The position numbers and the translations under genes were made by a program. The notes below the pieces were generated by a model, which was given only the letters and a program-made list of their open reading frames with translations, had not been told where the DNA came from and searched no databases. This document shows positions 1 through 7,529 of a stretch of 15,759 nt of DNA, piece after piece. Source of the DNA: Chloroflexota bacterium (lineage in GTDB: Bacteria > Chloroflexota > Dormibacteria > Dormibacterales > Dormibacteraceae); contig DMCH01000140.1 in NCBI GenBank assembly GCA_003446775.1, positions 8,944 through 24,702 of the forward strand, written 5' to 3'. Each line of letters opens with the position of its first letter. The first letter of the stretch is position 1.

Positions 1-104
1 TCCGCTCCTCGCTTGCGCATCAACGAATGCGCGCGCTCCGGTGCTCGGCCGCGCCTAGCATCTGGACCACCTGGTCACCGAATCCCTCGCCGAGGTCTCC
101 GTCC
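1..104. other. Window edge, no assignable gene
   Basis: An open frame runs through this stretch into the MBL-fold gene from an ATG at 27, but its translation (rich in W, S, P and R) does not resemble the start of that family. A second frame ends in TAG at 56-58 and could be the last 18 codons of an upstream gene. Neither can be confirmed here. A GAGG at 92-95 is a plausible ribosome binding site for the GTG at 105. Confidence 0.4.
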
Positions 105-875
105 GTGCCTCTAGTACAGCGCGTCGTCGCCCCCAATCCGGGTCCGTACACCGGGCCGGGCACGAACACCTGGATCGTGGACGCGGGCCCTGTCGCGGTC
201 GTCATTGATCCCGGTCCAGACGACGACCAGCACCTCACCGCCATCGACAAGCGCCTGGGGTCGACCACCGTCGGCGTGGTGCTCGTCACGCACTCGCATC
301 CGGACCACCTGCCCCTGGCCGAACGCTTTGCGCAGCGGCACCACGCCGCGGTGCGGCGCTATCCAGAGCTCGGAGATGGGGACATCGTGCGCGTGGGCAA
401 CCTGAACGTGACGGCTCTGTACACGCCGGGTCACAGCGCCGACCACCTCAGCTTCTGGCTGGCCGGCGACCGCGCGGTGTTCACAGGGGATCTCGTCCTG
501 GGGCGTGGCAGCTCGATGGTCACGTATCCCGAGGGCGATGTCGCCGCTTACCTGCGCTCGCTCGAGCGCTTGGCGGCCATGGAACCGCGAATCCTGTTTC
601 CAGGGCACTGGGACCCGGTCACCGACGCCATGGCGAAGCTGGAGGAGTACCGGGCGCACAGGCTCGAGCGAGAGGCCCAGGTGCTCGCCGAGGTTGGCCG
701 CGACCCTGGCACCGCAATGGAGCTAACGCGTCGCGTCTACGGGCCCGACCTCGGCGATGAGCTGCTGGCCGCGGCCGAGATGACACTGCGCGCGCACCTC
801 AAGAAGCTGGTCGACGACGGTTTGGTGAAGGTCCGCGACGTCAAAGGCGAAGAGGTCTTCGAGCGGCCGGTATAA
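105..875 (+). CDS. MBL-fold metallo-hydrolase, LACTB2-like
   Basis: A 256-aa metallo-beta-lactamase-fold hydrolase. The zinc ligands are visible: THSHPDH gives H63, H65, D67 and H68, followed by H110 (TPGH), D129 (FTGD) and H168 (FPGH). The N-terminal PGPYTGPGTNTWIV strand is the usual opening of the LACTB2/hydroxyacylglutathione-hydrolase-like branch. Residues from about 190 onward look like the small winged-helix-type domain that follows the MBL domain there. I chose GTG 105 because GAGG sits 9 nt before it and the protein then begins just ahead of the conserved strand; an ATG at 27 would add 26 atypical residues. Family members hydrolyse thioesters or nucleic acids, so the substrate cannot be told. 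The TAA stop lies at the left border of element A. Confidence 0.88.
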   Translation: MPLVQRVVAPNPGPYTGPGTNTWIVDAGPVAVVIDPGPDDDQHLTAIDKRLGSTTVGVVLVTHSHPDHLPLAERFAQRHHAAVRRYPELGDGDIVRVGNLNVTALYTPGHSADHLSFWLAGDRAVFTGDLVLGRGSSMVTYPEGDVAAYLRSLERLAAMEPRILFPGHWDPVTDAMAKLEEYRAHRLEREAQVLAEVGRDPGTAMELTRRVYGPDLGDELLAAAEMTLRAHLKKLVDDGLVKVRDVKGEEVFERPV

Positions 876-877
876 AT

Positions 878-1002
878 ACGGGGAAAATCTGCGATTTTCC
901 CCGTGTACTCCTGGCCACGATTGGCAGGCGTCTGGAAGTTGCACGCTGGGTGATGGCCGCGATAAACCCGGCCTACGGGCCACGCTTTGTCTGACGTAAC
1001 CT
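878..1002 (+). repeat. Structured repeat element, copy A
   Basis: First of three related elements of about 125 bp. It holds a 12-bp perfect hairpin (878-889 with 893-904, loop TGC), a second stem (910-917 with 922-928, one bulged G), a weak third stem (928-931 with 943-946) and a fourth stem (955-961 with 967-973, loop ATAAA, one C-C mismatch). The linker before stem 4, ACGCTGGGTGATGGCC, is nearly identical in copies B and C (8490-8784), whereas hairpin 1 has an entirely different sequence there but stays paired. The left border overlaps the TAA of the MBL gene and the right border supplies a -10-like hexamer for rlmN. It may be an RNA or a small mobile or REP-like repeat; no known family was recognised. 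Confidence 0.75.
997..1002 (+). promoter_or_regulatory. -10 element of leaderless rlmN promoter
   Basis: TAACCT (TANNNT pattern) is followed by 7 nt and then the GTG of rlmN, with no Shine-Dalgarno sequence between. This spacing matches leaderless transcription with the start site on the GTG. The hexamer falls on the right end of element A. Confidence 0.5.
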
Positions 1003-1009
1003 CCATTGC

Positions 1010-2098
1010 GTGACCCAGCTACCGCTAAACGGGCTCGTGGCCGACCGACCAGCGATTCTTTCCCTGTCCGCCTCGGATCTCGAGGCATGGCTCGTCTCGC
1101 ATGCCGCGCCGGCCTACCGCCGCCAGCAGGTGTGGGGCTGGCTGGCGCGTGGCTCGGCTTCGTTCGATGAGATGGGCGACGTCCCCAAGCCGTTGCGTTC
1201 GGAGCTCGAGCGAGAGTTTCGCATCACCTCGCTGCGACAGATAGCGGTGTCGGAGGCCGATCGTGGGCTGACCACCAAGACGCTCTACGAGCTGGACGGC
1301 GGGCACTCCGTTGAGTCGGTAGTCATGCGCTACTCAGGCCGCTCGACGTTGTGTATCTCGTCACAGGCCGGCTGCCCCATCGGCTGTCCGTTCTGCGCCA
1401 CCGGCAAGTTTCCGTTCGGCCGCAACCTCAAAGCCAATGAGATCGTCGAGCAGGCGCTGGACGCGGTGCGCCTGCTGGGCGCCGAAGGCAGGCGCCTGTC
1501 GCACGTCGTCTTCATGGGCATGGGCGAACCCATGGCCAACTACCAGGCCGTGGTCGAGTCGGTGCGGCGCCTATCCGATCCCGAGCTGTTGGGCATCAGC
1601 CCGCGGCGCATCGTCGTCTCCACGAGCGGACTCATTCCACGCATCACTCAGCTCGGAGAGGAGAAGCTTGCGGTGACGCTCGCGATCTCTCTTCATGCCG
1701 CTCGCGACGAGTTGCGCGACGTGCTGGTGCCGATCAACCGCAAATACCCGGTCGCCGACCTCGTCGCCGCGGCGCAGGGCTACGCCGACAGAACGAGCCG
1801 GCGCGTGAGCTATGAGTGGGTCCTCCTCGCCGGCGTCAATGACACAGAGCGCGACGCCAAAGAGCTGGGCCGGCTGCTGCGCGGCAAGCTCGCGCACGTC
1901 AACCTCATTCCGTTCAACCCCGTCGACGACACCCCGTATCGCGCCCCTGAACGCGCCGCTGTGCGCAGGTTCAAGGGGTTGGTGGAGGCGCAGGGCTTGA
2001 CGGTCACGGTCCGGGATACGCGCGGTCGCGACGCCGATGCGGCGTGCGGGCAGCTGCACGAGCGCGTCATGGCCGAGCGGACTAAAGTCTCCGCGTAA
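1010..2098 (+). CDS. rlmN: Dual-specificity 23S rRNA/tRNA m2A methyltransferase RlmN
   Basis: A 362-aa radical-SAM methylase that makes 2-methyladenosine at A2503 of 23S rRNA and A37 of certain tRNAs. The CX3CX2C cluster motif is CPIGCPFC (C122, C126, C129). C115 sits seven residues before it, as in the E. coli enzyme, and the methyl-carrier cysteine is C346 in the C-terminal AACGQL motif. GMGEPMANY and SLHAARDELRD are further family signatures. Length is typical. The GTG start has no ribosome binding site but has TAACCT 7 nt upstream, suggesting a leaderless message. Its TAA overlaps the likely ATC start of the next gene by one base (TAATC), so the two are probably co-translated. Confidence 0.96.
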   Translation: MTQLPLNGLVADRPAILSLSASDLEAWLVSHAAPAYRRQQVWGWLARGSASFDEMGDVPKPLRSELEREFRITSLRQIAVSEADRGLTTKTLYELDGGHSVESVVMRYSGRSTLCISSQAGCPIGCPFCATGKFPFGRNLKANEIVEQALDAVRLLGAEGRRLSHVVFMGMGEPMANYQAVVESVRRLSDPELLGISPRRIVVSTSGLIPRITQLGEEKLAVTLAISLHAARDELRDVLVPINRKYPVADLVAAAQGYADRTSRRVSYEWVLLAGVNDTERDAKELGRLLRGKLAHVNLIPFNPVDDTPYRAPERAAVRRFKGLVEAQGLTVTVRDTRGRDADAACGQLHERVMAERTKVSA

Positions 2099-2796
2099 TC
2101 GGCCGCCTTTACGCCGGAACGTCGGGTTTCAGCTACGCGACGTGGAAAGGGATCTTCTATCCGGCCAACCTCCCTGGCGCCCGGATGCTCGCCTACTACG
2201 CCGAGCGCCTGCACGGGGTCGAGCTCAACGGCAGCTTCTACCGCACACCGCCCGAAACCACCCTGGTCAAGTGGGCCGAGGGGACACCGGCGGATTTCCG
2301 TTTTTGCATGAAAGCCAACCGTGGACTTACATACTCCGGCGAAGCCTTCGATCGCGTCGGGCTCGCGGGGTTGGTCGGGGCGCGGCTTGGTTCGTTGGGC
2401 GATCGGCTGGGCCCGATCCTGGTGCAGTTTCCGCCGGTGCGCCAGCGCAACGTGGCGTTGCTGGATGGGCTGTTGTCCGCCCTCGGGAGACCCGCAGCGG
2501 CGGAGTTTCGACACGAATCTTGGTTCCACGACGAAACCTACCGCGTGCTGAAAGCGCACCGAGCGGCGCTCGTCATCACCGATGAGGAGAAATGGCCCCG
2601 CGCGCCGTTCGTCGAGCTCGGCCCGATCGCGTATTTCCGGCTGCGACGCGGATACACGTCACGAACGCTGGCACCGTGGATCGACACTCTGCGGTCCGCC
2701 CTCACTTCCCATGACGAGGTCCATGTCTATTTCAAGCACGACCCGCAAGCGCCTCGGTTGGCGCTCCGCGTGCAGCGCGCGATCGCCACGCCGTAA
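2098..2796 (+). CDS. DUF72 (YecE-like) TIM-barrel protein, apparent ATC start
   Basis: A DUF72-family protein of 232 aa if read from 2098. Family blocks are visible: YAGTSGFSYATWKGIFYP at the start, NGSFYRTP, FRFCMKANRGLTY, LGPILVQFPP, AAEFRHESWF, and a closing VHVYFKH segment. The biochemical role of DUF72 is not established. No ATG, GTG or TTG lies between the in-frame stop at 2083 and the ATG at 2185, yet the first conserved block and GC-rich third positions begin at 2101. ATC at 2098 sits exactly where a TAATG stop/start overlap with rlmN would place ATG. Starting at 2185 would remove the first beta-strand. The stop abuts the lgt stop on the opposite strand. Confidence 0.85.
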   Translation: MGRLYAGTSGFSYATWKGIFYPANLPGARMLAYYAERLHGVELNGSFYRTPPETTLVKWAEGTPADFRFCMKANRGLTYSGEAFDRVGLAGLVGARLGSLGDRLGPILVQFPPVRQRNVALLDGLLSALGRPAAAEFRHESWFHDETYRVLKAHRAALVITDEEKWPRAPFVELGPIAYFRLRRGYTSRTLAPWIDTLRSALTSHDEVHVYFKHDPQAPRLALRVQRAIATP

Positions 2797-3759
2797 TCAG
2801 GTGGTCTCCGCCTCCTCCGGGTCCTCCGCAGCCCTCCTCCGGCGTCTGCGGCGCCGCCCGCTCCGTTGGTTTACGCCGTCCGCCTGTTGCGTTACCTCTG
2901 CCGTCTCGGTCGAGACTGCCACGGCCTCCGGCTGGATCGACTCCATCGGCGCCAATGCCACTGCGGGCTTTGGAGCCCGAGCCCGGCGGATCAGGATCGG
3001 GATGGCGACCACTGCGACCACAGACATCAACAGCGAGGCGAGCTGCGCCTGCCGTAGGCCGTACACGATGGCGGGGTCGGTTCGAAAGTAGCTCAGCCAG
3101 AACCGGCCGACTCCGTACAGGCCGAGATAGATCAAGCCCGCGGCGCCGTCCGGAAGTTTGGCCTTCAGGCGCTGGTGAAACGGAAGCAGCAATGCCAGCA
3201 GGCCGAGCGTGAGCACCATCTCGTACGCGACCTCTGGGTGCACCACATCGCCAGGCTGACCCAGCGTGCTCGGGTTGACGTACTCCACGCCCCACGGTTG
3301 GTTGGTGGGCGTCCCGTGGTGCTCGCCGTTGATCACGTCCCCGATGCGGCCTACGGCCAGGCCGATCATCGCCGCCGGACCGCCCGCGTCGATGACTTTC
3401 CAGAACGAGAAATGTGCGCGCCGCGCCCAGACGTACGCACCAAGGATCGCACCGAACAACCCGCCCCACTGGCTGATGCCGCCTTCGGTGATGTAGAAGA
3501 TGTGGGGCAGCTGGCCGGAAAAGAGCTTGAAGTTCTCCCAGACATAGAGGGCGCGCGCGCCGACCAGGCCCAGGAGGACCATCCACGTCACTCCGTCCGC
3601 GCCGCGGCTGACGTCGATGTTGTCCTTGGCCAGCAGCCATAGGCCAAGCCGAGCCGCGGCAAGGATTCCGAGCACCGAGAAGACGCCGTGCCATGTGATT
3701 AGCAGCGGCCCGATCTGAAACAGGTTCGGATCGATGTTGATGACGATCGTCAGAAACAT
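2797..3759 (-). CDS. lgt: Prolipoprotein diacylglyceryl transferase Lgt
   Basis: A 320-aa integral membrane enzyme that moves diacylglycerol from phosphatidylglycerol onto the lipobox cysteine of prolipoproteins. Several hydrophobic segments alternate with the family blocks ITWHGVFSVLG, GGISQWGGLFGA, VGRIGDVINGEHHGTP and HPEVAYE. The third block carries D where the E. coli signature GRIGNFINGE has N, and W occupies the position of the E. coli histidine in GG-x-S-F-H-G; I believe both variants occur in other phyla. After the last membrane segment comes a polar tail of about 60 residues with eight consecutive arginines (302-309) followed by an acidic end. The ATG shares its A with the gltX stop (TGATG), so translation is probably coupled. 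Confidence 0.94.
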   Translation of the reverse strand: MFLTIVINIDPNLFQIGPLLITWHGVFSVLGILAAARLGLWLLAKDNIDVSRGADGVTWMVLLGLVGARALYVWENFKLFSGQLPHIFYITEGGISQWGGLFGAILGAYVWARRAHFSFWKVIDAGGPAAMIGLAVGRIGDVINGEHHGTPTNQPWGVEYVNPSTLGQPGDVVHPEVAYEMVLTLGLLALLLPFHQRLKAKLPDGAAGLIYLGLYGVGRFWLSYFRTDPAIVYGLRQAQLASLLMSVVAVVAIPILIRRARAPKPAVALAPMESIQPEAVAVSTETAEVTQQADGVNQRSGRRRRRRRRAAEDPEEAETT

Positions 3760-5153
3760 CACGAGCGAATCGCGCGGTTGATCCGTTCCAGAGCAACCTC
3801 TCTTGGCAGCAGCGCAAGCGTGTAGTGGATGGGCAATGAAACCTTCTTCCCGGTCAGGGCCAGCCGGATGGGCGTGTAGAGCTTGTTCTTGCTGATACCC
3901 GTGCGCGATACAACGCCTTCGAGGGCGTGCTCGATCGGCTCCGGCTGCCAGGGGACATCTTTGATCGCCTCCGCGGCCAGCTTCAGGCGTTCGGTCGAGT
4001 CGGCATCCGGGGTCGGAGACTCTGGTTCCTGCCACAGGTAGTCGAGGTATTCGGTCGCATCGGCGAGCTTGCTCATACGCGTCTTCAGGGCGGGGACCGC
4101 GCGCGTGATCGTCACCTCGTCGAGGCTGGGCAGGAATGGCTCGAGCCGCTTCGCCAGCTCGGCGTCATCCATGGCACGGATCCACTCGCCGTTGATCCAG
4201 TTGAGCTTCTCCCAATCGAATCGCGCGCCCGCGTGCTGCACCCGGTCGAACGAGAAGACCCCTACGAGCTCGTGGAACGTGAAGATCTCCTGCGCCGTGC
4301 CGGGGTTCCAACCCAGCAGAGCGAGGTAGTTGATCAGCGCCTCGGGCAGGTAGCCCTGCTCGCGATAGAGCATGAGGTTCGACTCGGGATGCTTGCGCTT
4401 GGACAGCTTGGCGCCGTCCTTGGCGAGGATCAGCGGCATGTGCGCGAAAGCCTCGGGCCGCTCGTAGCCGAGTGCGTCGATGATCATCAACTGGTACGGC
4501 GTGTTCGAAAGGTGTTCTTCGCCTCGGATCACATGGCTGATCTTCATGGTCGAGTCATCGACCGGGCTGGCGAACTGATATGTGGGGAATCCGTCCGACT
4601 TGACCAGGATGAAGTCGCCGATGAGGCCGGCATCGAACGTCATCTCGCCGCGGATCATGTCCGTGAACTTGATCTCGCCACCCGGGACCTTGAAGCGCAC
4701 GGTGAACTCTGTGCGGTCCTTGGGCGGGTCTATCAGGCACCGGCGCGAGTACTTGTAAGGGCGCTTCTCGGCCTGCGCCTGCCTGCGCTCCGTCTCGAGC
4801 TCCTCGGGCGTGCAGTAGCACTTGTAGGCCTTGCCCTCGGCGAGCAGCTTGACCGCGTGCTGCTTGTAGAGGTCGATGCGCTCGGACTGCCGATAGGGCG
4901 CGTACGGACCGCCTTTGTCGGGCCCCTCATCCCAGTCGAGACCGAGCCACTGCAGCGCTTCGTAGATCAGCTGCTCGTACTCGGGCCGGTTTCGCTCGAC
5001 GTCGGTGTCGTCGATGCGCAGGGCGAACGTGCCCTGCCGCTGGCGCGCGAACACCACGTTGTACAACGCGGTCGAGGCCGTGCCCAGGTGCGCGAACCCG
5101 GTTGGGCTGGGCGCGATGCGCACGCGAACAACTGAAGCTTCGGGCACCTCCAT
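3759..5153 (-). CDS. gltX: Glutamyl-tRNA synthetase
   Basis: A 464-aa class I aminoacyl-tRNA synthetase charging tRNA(Glu). The HIGH-type motif is PSPTGFAHLGTA near the N-terminus, and the KMSKS-type motif is KLSKR within DGAKLSKRKH. RIDDTDVERNRPEY, VIRGEEHLSNTPYQ and a helical anticodon-binding C-terminal half follow the family order, and the length is normal. Whether it also charges tRNA(Gln) cannot be read from the window; no glnS or gatCAB is present. The ATG at 5153 is taken here, but GTG at 5147 is a serious alternative, because TAGCAT (5159-5154) followed by six bases precedes it exactly as a leaderless -10 would. It forms an operon with lgt and diverges from the S51 peptidase. Confidence 0.96.
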   Translation of the reverse strand: MEVPEASVVRVRIAPSPTGFAHLGTASTALYNVVFARQRQGTFALRIDDTDVERNRPEYEQLIYEALQWLGLDWDEGPDKGGPYAPYRQSERIDLYKQHAVKLLAEGKAYKCYCTPEELETERRQAQAEKRPYKYSRRCLIDPPKDRTEFTVRFKVPGGEIKFTDMIRGEMTFDAGLIGDFILVKSDGFPTYQFASPVDDSTMKISHVIRGEEHLSNTPYQLMIIDALGYERPEAFAHMPLILAKDGAKLSKRKHPESNLMLYREQGYLPEALINYLALLGWNPGTAQEIFTFHELVGVFSFDRVQHAGARFDWEKLNWINGEWIRAMDDAELAKRLEPFLPSLDEVTITRAVPALKTRMSKLADATEYLDYLWQEPESPTPDADSTERLKLAAEAIKDVPWQPEPIEHALEGVVSRTGISKNKLYTPIRLALTGKKVSLPIHYTLALLPREVALERINRAIRS

Positions 5154-5159
5154 ATGCTA
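5153..5159. promoter_or_regulatory. Bidirectional -10 element, gltX / S51 peptidase
   Basis: The seven bases TATGCTA read TATGCT on the plus strand and TAGCAT on the minus strand. Each is followed by six bases and then GTG (5165 plus, 5147 minus), placing the inferred start sites 18 bp apart. This is the geometry of a symmetric divergent promoter serving two leaderless messages. Confidence 0.55.
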
Positions 5160-5164
5160 GGGGC

Positions 5165-5887
5165 GTGCCTGGAGTGCTCGCCTTGGTCGGAGGCAACGAG
5201 TTCAACCCGGGCAACGAGGAGCAGGACCGGGTGCTCGCGAAGGGCGCCGGCTCCGGGCCTGCGTTTGTCGTTCCCACCGCGGCCGCGCGGCAGGGTCCGG
5301 ATCGCGCTGTGGCGCATGCCCAGAGCTGGTTCCATGAGCTCGGCCTCGACCTGGAGGAGCTGCCGGTCCTCAAGCGACTCGATGCCAACTCCAAGGATCT
5401 GGCTGCTCGTGCTCGCTCAGGCGGATTCTTCTACCTGGTCGGCGGCGACCCGGGCCTTGTGGTCCAGGTGCTGGCCTCCTCCAGAGTGTGGAGCGCGATC
5501 TTCGAAGCCTGGCGCGAAGGTTCGGCGCTGGCCGGCTCCTCAGCCGGCGCCATGGCCCTTTGCAGCCACACACTCATCCGCGCCAGCTGGCCGAACCGAT
5601 TCAATCGACGGCCAACTGACGCGCTCGGTCTCGTACCCGATACCGCGCTGCTTCCTCACTTCGACACCTTCGGCCATCGCTGGATCGAGTCCGCTCAGTT
5701 GGCGCTGCCGGGCACGACGCTGCTCGGCATCGACGAACGGAGCGCCGCGGTGTGGAAGGACGACGAGTGGCAAGCGATGGGCCCGGGATCGGTCACCGTC
5801 ATCAAAGCCAAGAAGGTCCAGACCTTTGCGTCCGGCCAAGTGGTGACCGGGTTGCGCTCCCCTGCCCGTATGCTTCGGAGCCAGTGA
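5165..5887 (+). CDS. Peptidase S51 / cyanophycinase-like protein
   Basis: A 240-aa protein with the class-I glutamine-amidotransferase-like fold used by dipeptidase E and cyanophycinase. The nucleophile elbow is GSSAGA (S126). It is preceded by FYLVGGDPGLVV (the substrate-loop strand) and followed by GLVPDTALLPHFDTF with H165, and LLGIDERSAAVW, which is typical of family ends. The opening LVGGNEFNPGNEEQDRVL matches a variant of the family whose substrate is unknown. Nothing nearby points to cyanophycin synthesis, so a general dipeptidase or an unknown amidase is equally possible. GTG 5165 is preferred over an ATG at 5102, which would run through gltX coding sequence. The stop overlaps an alternative GTG start of the next gene (GTGA). 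Confidence 0.82.
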   Translation: MPGVLALVGGNEFNPGNEEQDRVLAKGAGSGPAFVVPTAAARQGPDRAVAHAQSWFHELGLDLEELPVLKRLDANSKDLAARARSGGFFYLVGGDPGLVVQVLASSRVWSAIFEAWREGSALAGSSAGAMALCSHTLIRASWPNRFNRRPTDALGLVPDTALLPHFDTFGHRWIESAQLALPGTTLLGIDERSAAVWKDDEWQAMGPGSVTVIKAKKVQTFASGQVVTGLRSPARMLRSQ

Positions 5888-5892
5888 TAGGG

Positions 5893-6789
5893 ATGGCGCG
5901 CCGCACGACTACGTCGATCCAACCTGGGTTCGTCGACATCGGCTCCCTGCGCGTGCACCACATGCACGGCGGGCGCGGTTCGCCCGTGGTCTTCATCCAC
6001 GGCCTGGGTTCGTCGGGCTACATGGAGTGGCGGTTTACACTCGAGCCGGCGGCCGCTCATCATCGTGTGTTCGCGCCCGACTTACCCGGATACGGCCGTA
6101 CGGGAAAGCCCCGCACTCGCTACACCATTCCGTACTTCGCTCGTTTTGTTGAGCGTTACATCGAGGACCGCGGCCTGCGCTCCGTGGTGCTGGTCGGCGC
6201 CTCGCTCGGTGGTCGGATCGCCCTCGAAGTCGCCCTCGAACATCCACGCTTGGTGCGCAAGCTGGTGCTCGTCAACACGCTCGGTCTGGGCAGGCCGCAG
6301 GTCCGGATGGCCCACATGGCCTATGGCCTCGTGACCATCCCACGTGTGGGTGAGGCCGTCATGAGGTTCACGCGTGACGCTCTGCACTGGGCGTCGCCGA
6401 AAATGATCCGCCGCGTCGCCGGCCGCTACGCCGGCGCGAGCTCAGACCTCGAAAGGTCGATGGACGACGTCTATCTCGAGAACCTCCGCGAGATGTACGC
6501 GGGGGACGATTTCCACAACGCATACCTGTCCACGGTCAGGTCGCTGATCAACCCGCGGGCACTGTTCGGAGGACATCACGACGTGACCTCACGGCTGCAC
6601 GAGATCAGGGTCCCGCTGCAGCTGATCTGGGGCGCGGACGACCCGCTGTTCCCAGTCTCGCACGCGGCCCGCGCGAATGCCCTGGTCGCGCACTCGCGAT
6701 TGGCCATCATCGAGGGTGCGGGTCATTCACCGCAGGCCGAACGGCCAGAGGAGTTCAACCGCGTCCTCCTCAAGTTCATCGACGGCTAA
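5893..6789 (+). CDS. Alpha/beta-fold hydrolase
   Basis: A 298-aa single-domain alpha/beta hydrolase. The oxyanion-hole motif HGLGSSG is at residues 36-42, the nucleophile elbow GASLGG at 102-107 (S104), the acid in WGADDPLFP (D250) and the histidine in GAGHSPQ (H278), so the catalytic triad is complete. A helical cap of about 100 residues lies between the elbow and the acid. The substrate cannot be inferred; such enzymes cleave esters, epoxides, C-C bonds or haloalkanes. ATG 5893 has a GGAG 12 nt upstream. An in-frame GTG at 5884 overlaps the S51 stop by 4 nt and would add three residues. A TATGCT at 5869-5874 could be an internal promoter. It probably forms an operon with the S51 gene and the acyltransferase. 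Confidence 0.88.
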   Translation: MARRTTTSIQPGFVDIGSLRVHHMHGGRGSPVVFIHGLGSSGYMEWRFTLEPAAAHHRVFAPDLPGYGRTGKPRTRYTIPYFARFVERYIEDRGLRSVVLVGASLGGRIALEVALEHPRLVRKLVLVNTLGLGRPQVRMAHMAYGLVTIPRVGEAVMRFTRDALHWASPKMIRRVAGRYAGASSDLERSMDDVYLENLREMYAGDDFHNAYLSTVRSLINPRALFGGHHDVTSRLHEIRVPLQLIWGADDPLFPVSHAARANALVAHSRLAIIEGAGHSPQAERPEEFNRVLLKFIDG

Positions 6790-7519
6790 CCCGCCGCCTC
6801 CGCCAAAGCAGTACACCGGCCCCGAGTACCGGGCGCTCGTCGCCGCCCCGCTCGACCCGCTCGTACACCCGGACCCAAAGCACCCGCCCCGCCTCTACAG
6901 GCTGATCCGGCGCATCGTCCGGTGGCTGGTGCTGCACCTGTTCCGGATCACGGTCAGCGGCCTCGAGAACATCCCGTCGCCGCCATACATCATCGCCGCG
7001 AACCACCAGGCCTGGTTCGACCCGGCTTTCATCATCCCGTTCTTTTCAGGGGCCCCGATGATCTACACGATGGCGAAGCGCGAAACGGTATTCAACCGGG
7101 CATGGAAACGCCGTCTCCTGCCGCTCGTCGGAGTCTTCCCGATCTCTCCACATCGCGGCGAGCTCGATGAGGCCGGCCTGCGCACCGTGTACCAGATCCT
7201 GGAGCGCGGAGGCGTCGTCCTCATCTTTCCTGAGGGTCGATATTCGCGCGGGCGCGGGCTGCGACCGCTGAAGGTCGGGATCGGCCACTTTGCTCTGCAA
7301 GCCGGCGTTCCCATCTCTCCGGTCGCGGTGCGAGGGACGGACGTGCTGCGTCCGTTCAGTCGGGTCGACATGACGATCGGTCCTCCGGTCAGGCCCGATC
7401 CACCGGCGTGGTGGTCGGTCGGGCAGAAGGTGACGCAGGTCGTCGAAAACGTCCAGCGCGCGATCACCGCCGGTCTCCAGCGAACGCGAGGGCGTCGCCC
7501 CAAATCTGAGCTCCAGTAG
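6716..7519 (+). CDS. PlsC-like 1-acylglycerol-3-phosphate acyltransferase, start unresolved
   Basis: An LPLAT-family acyltransferase expected to acylate lysophosphatidic acid or a related lysolipid at the membrane. The catalytic HX4D motif is NHQAWFD, the glycerol-phosphate-binding motif is FPEGRYSRGRG, and a hydrophobic helix (RRIVRWLVLHLFRITV) precedes them. GC-rich third positions show that coding in this frame begins just after the hydrolase stop (about 6790), with PPPPPKQYTGPEYRAL as the first credible residues. No ATG, GTG or TTG lies there. GTG 6716 (or ATG 6677) is upstream inside the hydrolase gene and gives a serine-rich, unlikely N-terminus. GTG 6929 keeps the domain but discards sequence that looks coding. 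I give 6716 with low certainty for the start and high certainty for the family. Confidence 0.82.
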   Translation: MRVIHRRPNGQRSSTASSSSSSTANPPPPPKQYTGPEYRALVAAPLDPLVHPDPKHPPRLYRLIRRIVRWLVLHLFRITVSGLENIPSPPYIIAANHQAWFDPAFIIPFFSGAPMIYTMAKRETVFNRAWKRRLLPLVGVFPISPHRGELDEAGLRTVYQILERGGVVLIFPEGRYSRGRGLRPLKVGIGHFALQAGVPISPVAVRGTDVLRPFSRVDMTIGPPVRPDPPAWWSVGQKVTQVVENVQRAITAGLQRTRGRRPKSELQ

Positions 7520-7529
7520 CACCCCGTGC

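Noticed and set aside
876..904. Hairpin 1 of element A as a plain Rho-independent terminator
   Set aside because: No T-run follows the stem (TGTACTCC instead), and homologous downstream stems and linker are conserved in copies B and C, so it is part of a larger unit. A terminator-like effect is still possible.
3927..5135. Long open frame (about 400 codons) on the plus strand opposite gltX
   Set aside because: It mirrors gltX codon by codon, a common result of GC-rich third positions, and its translation is R/V/L-rich without any family motif.
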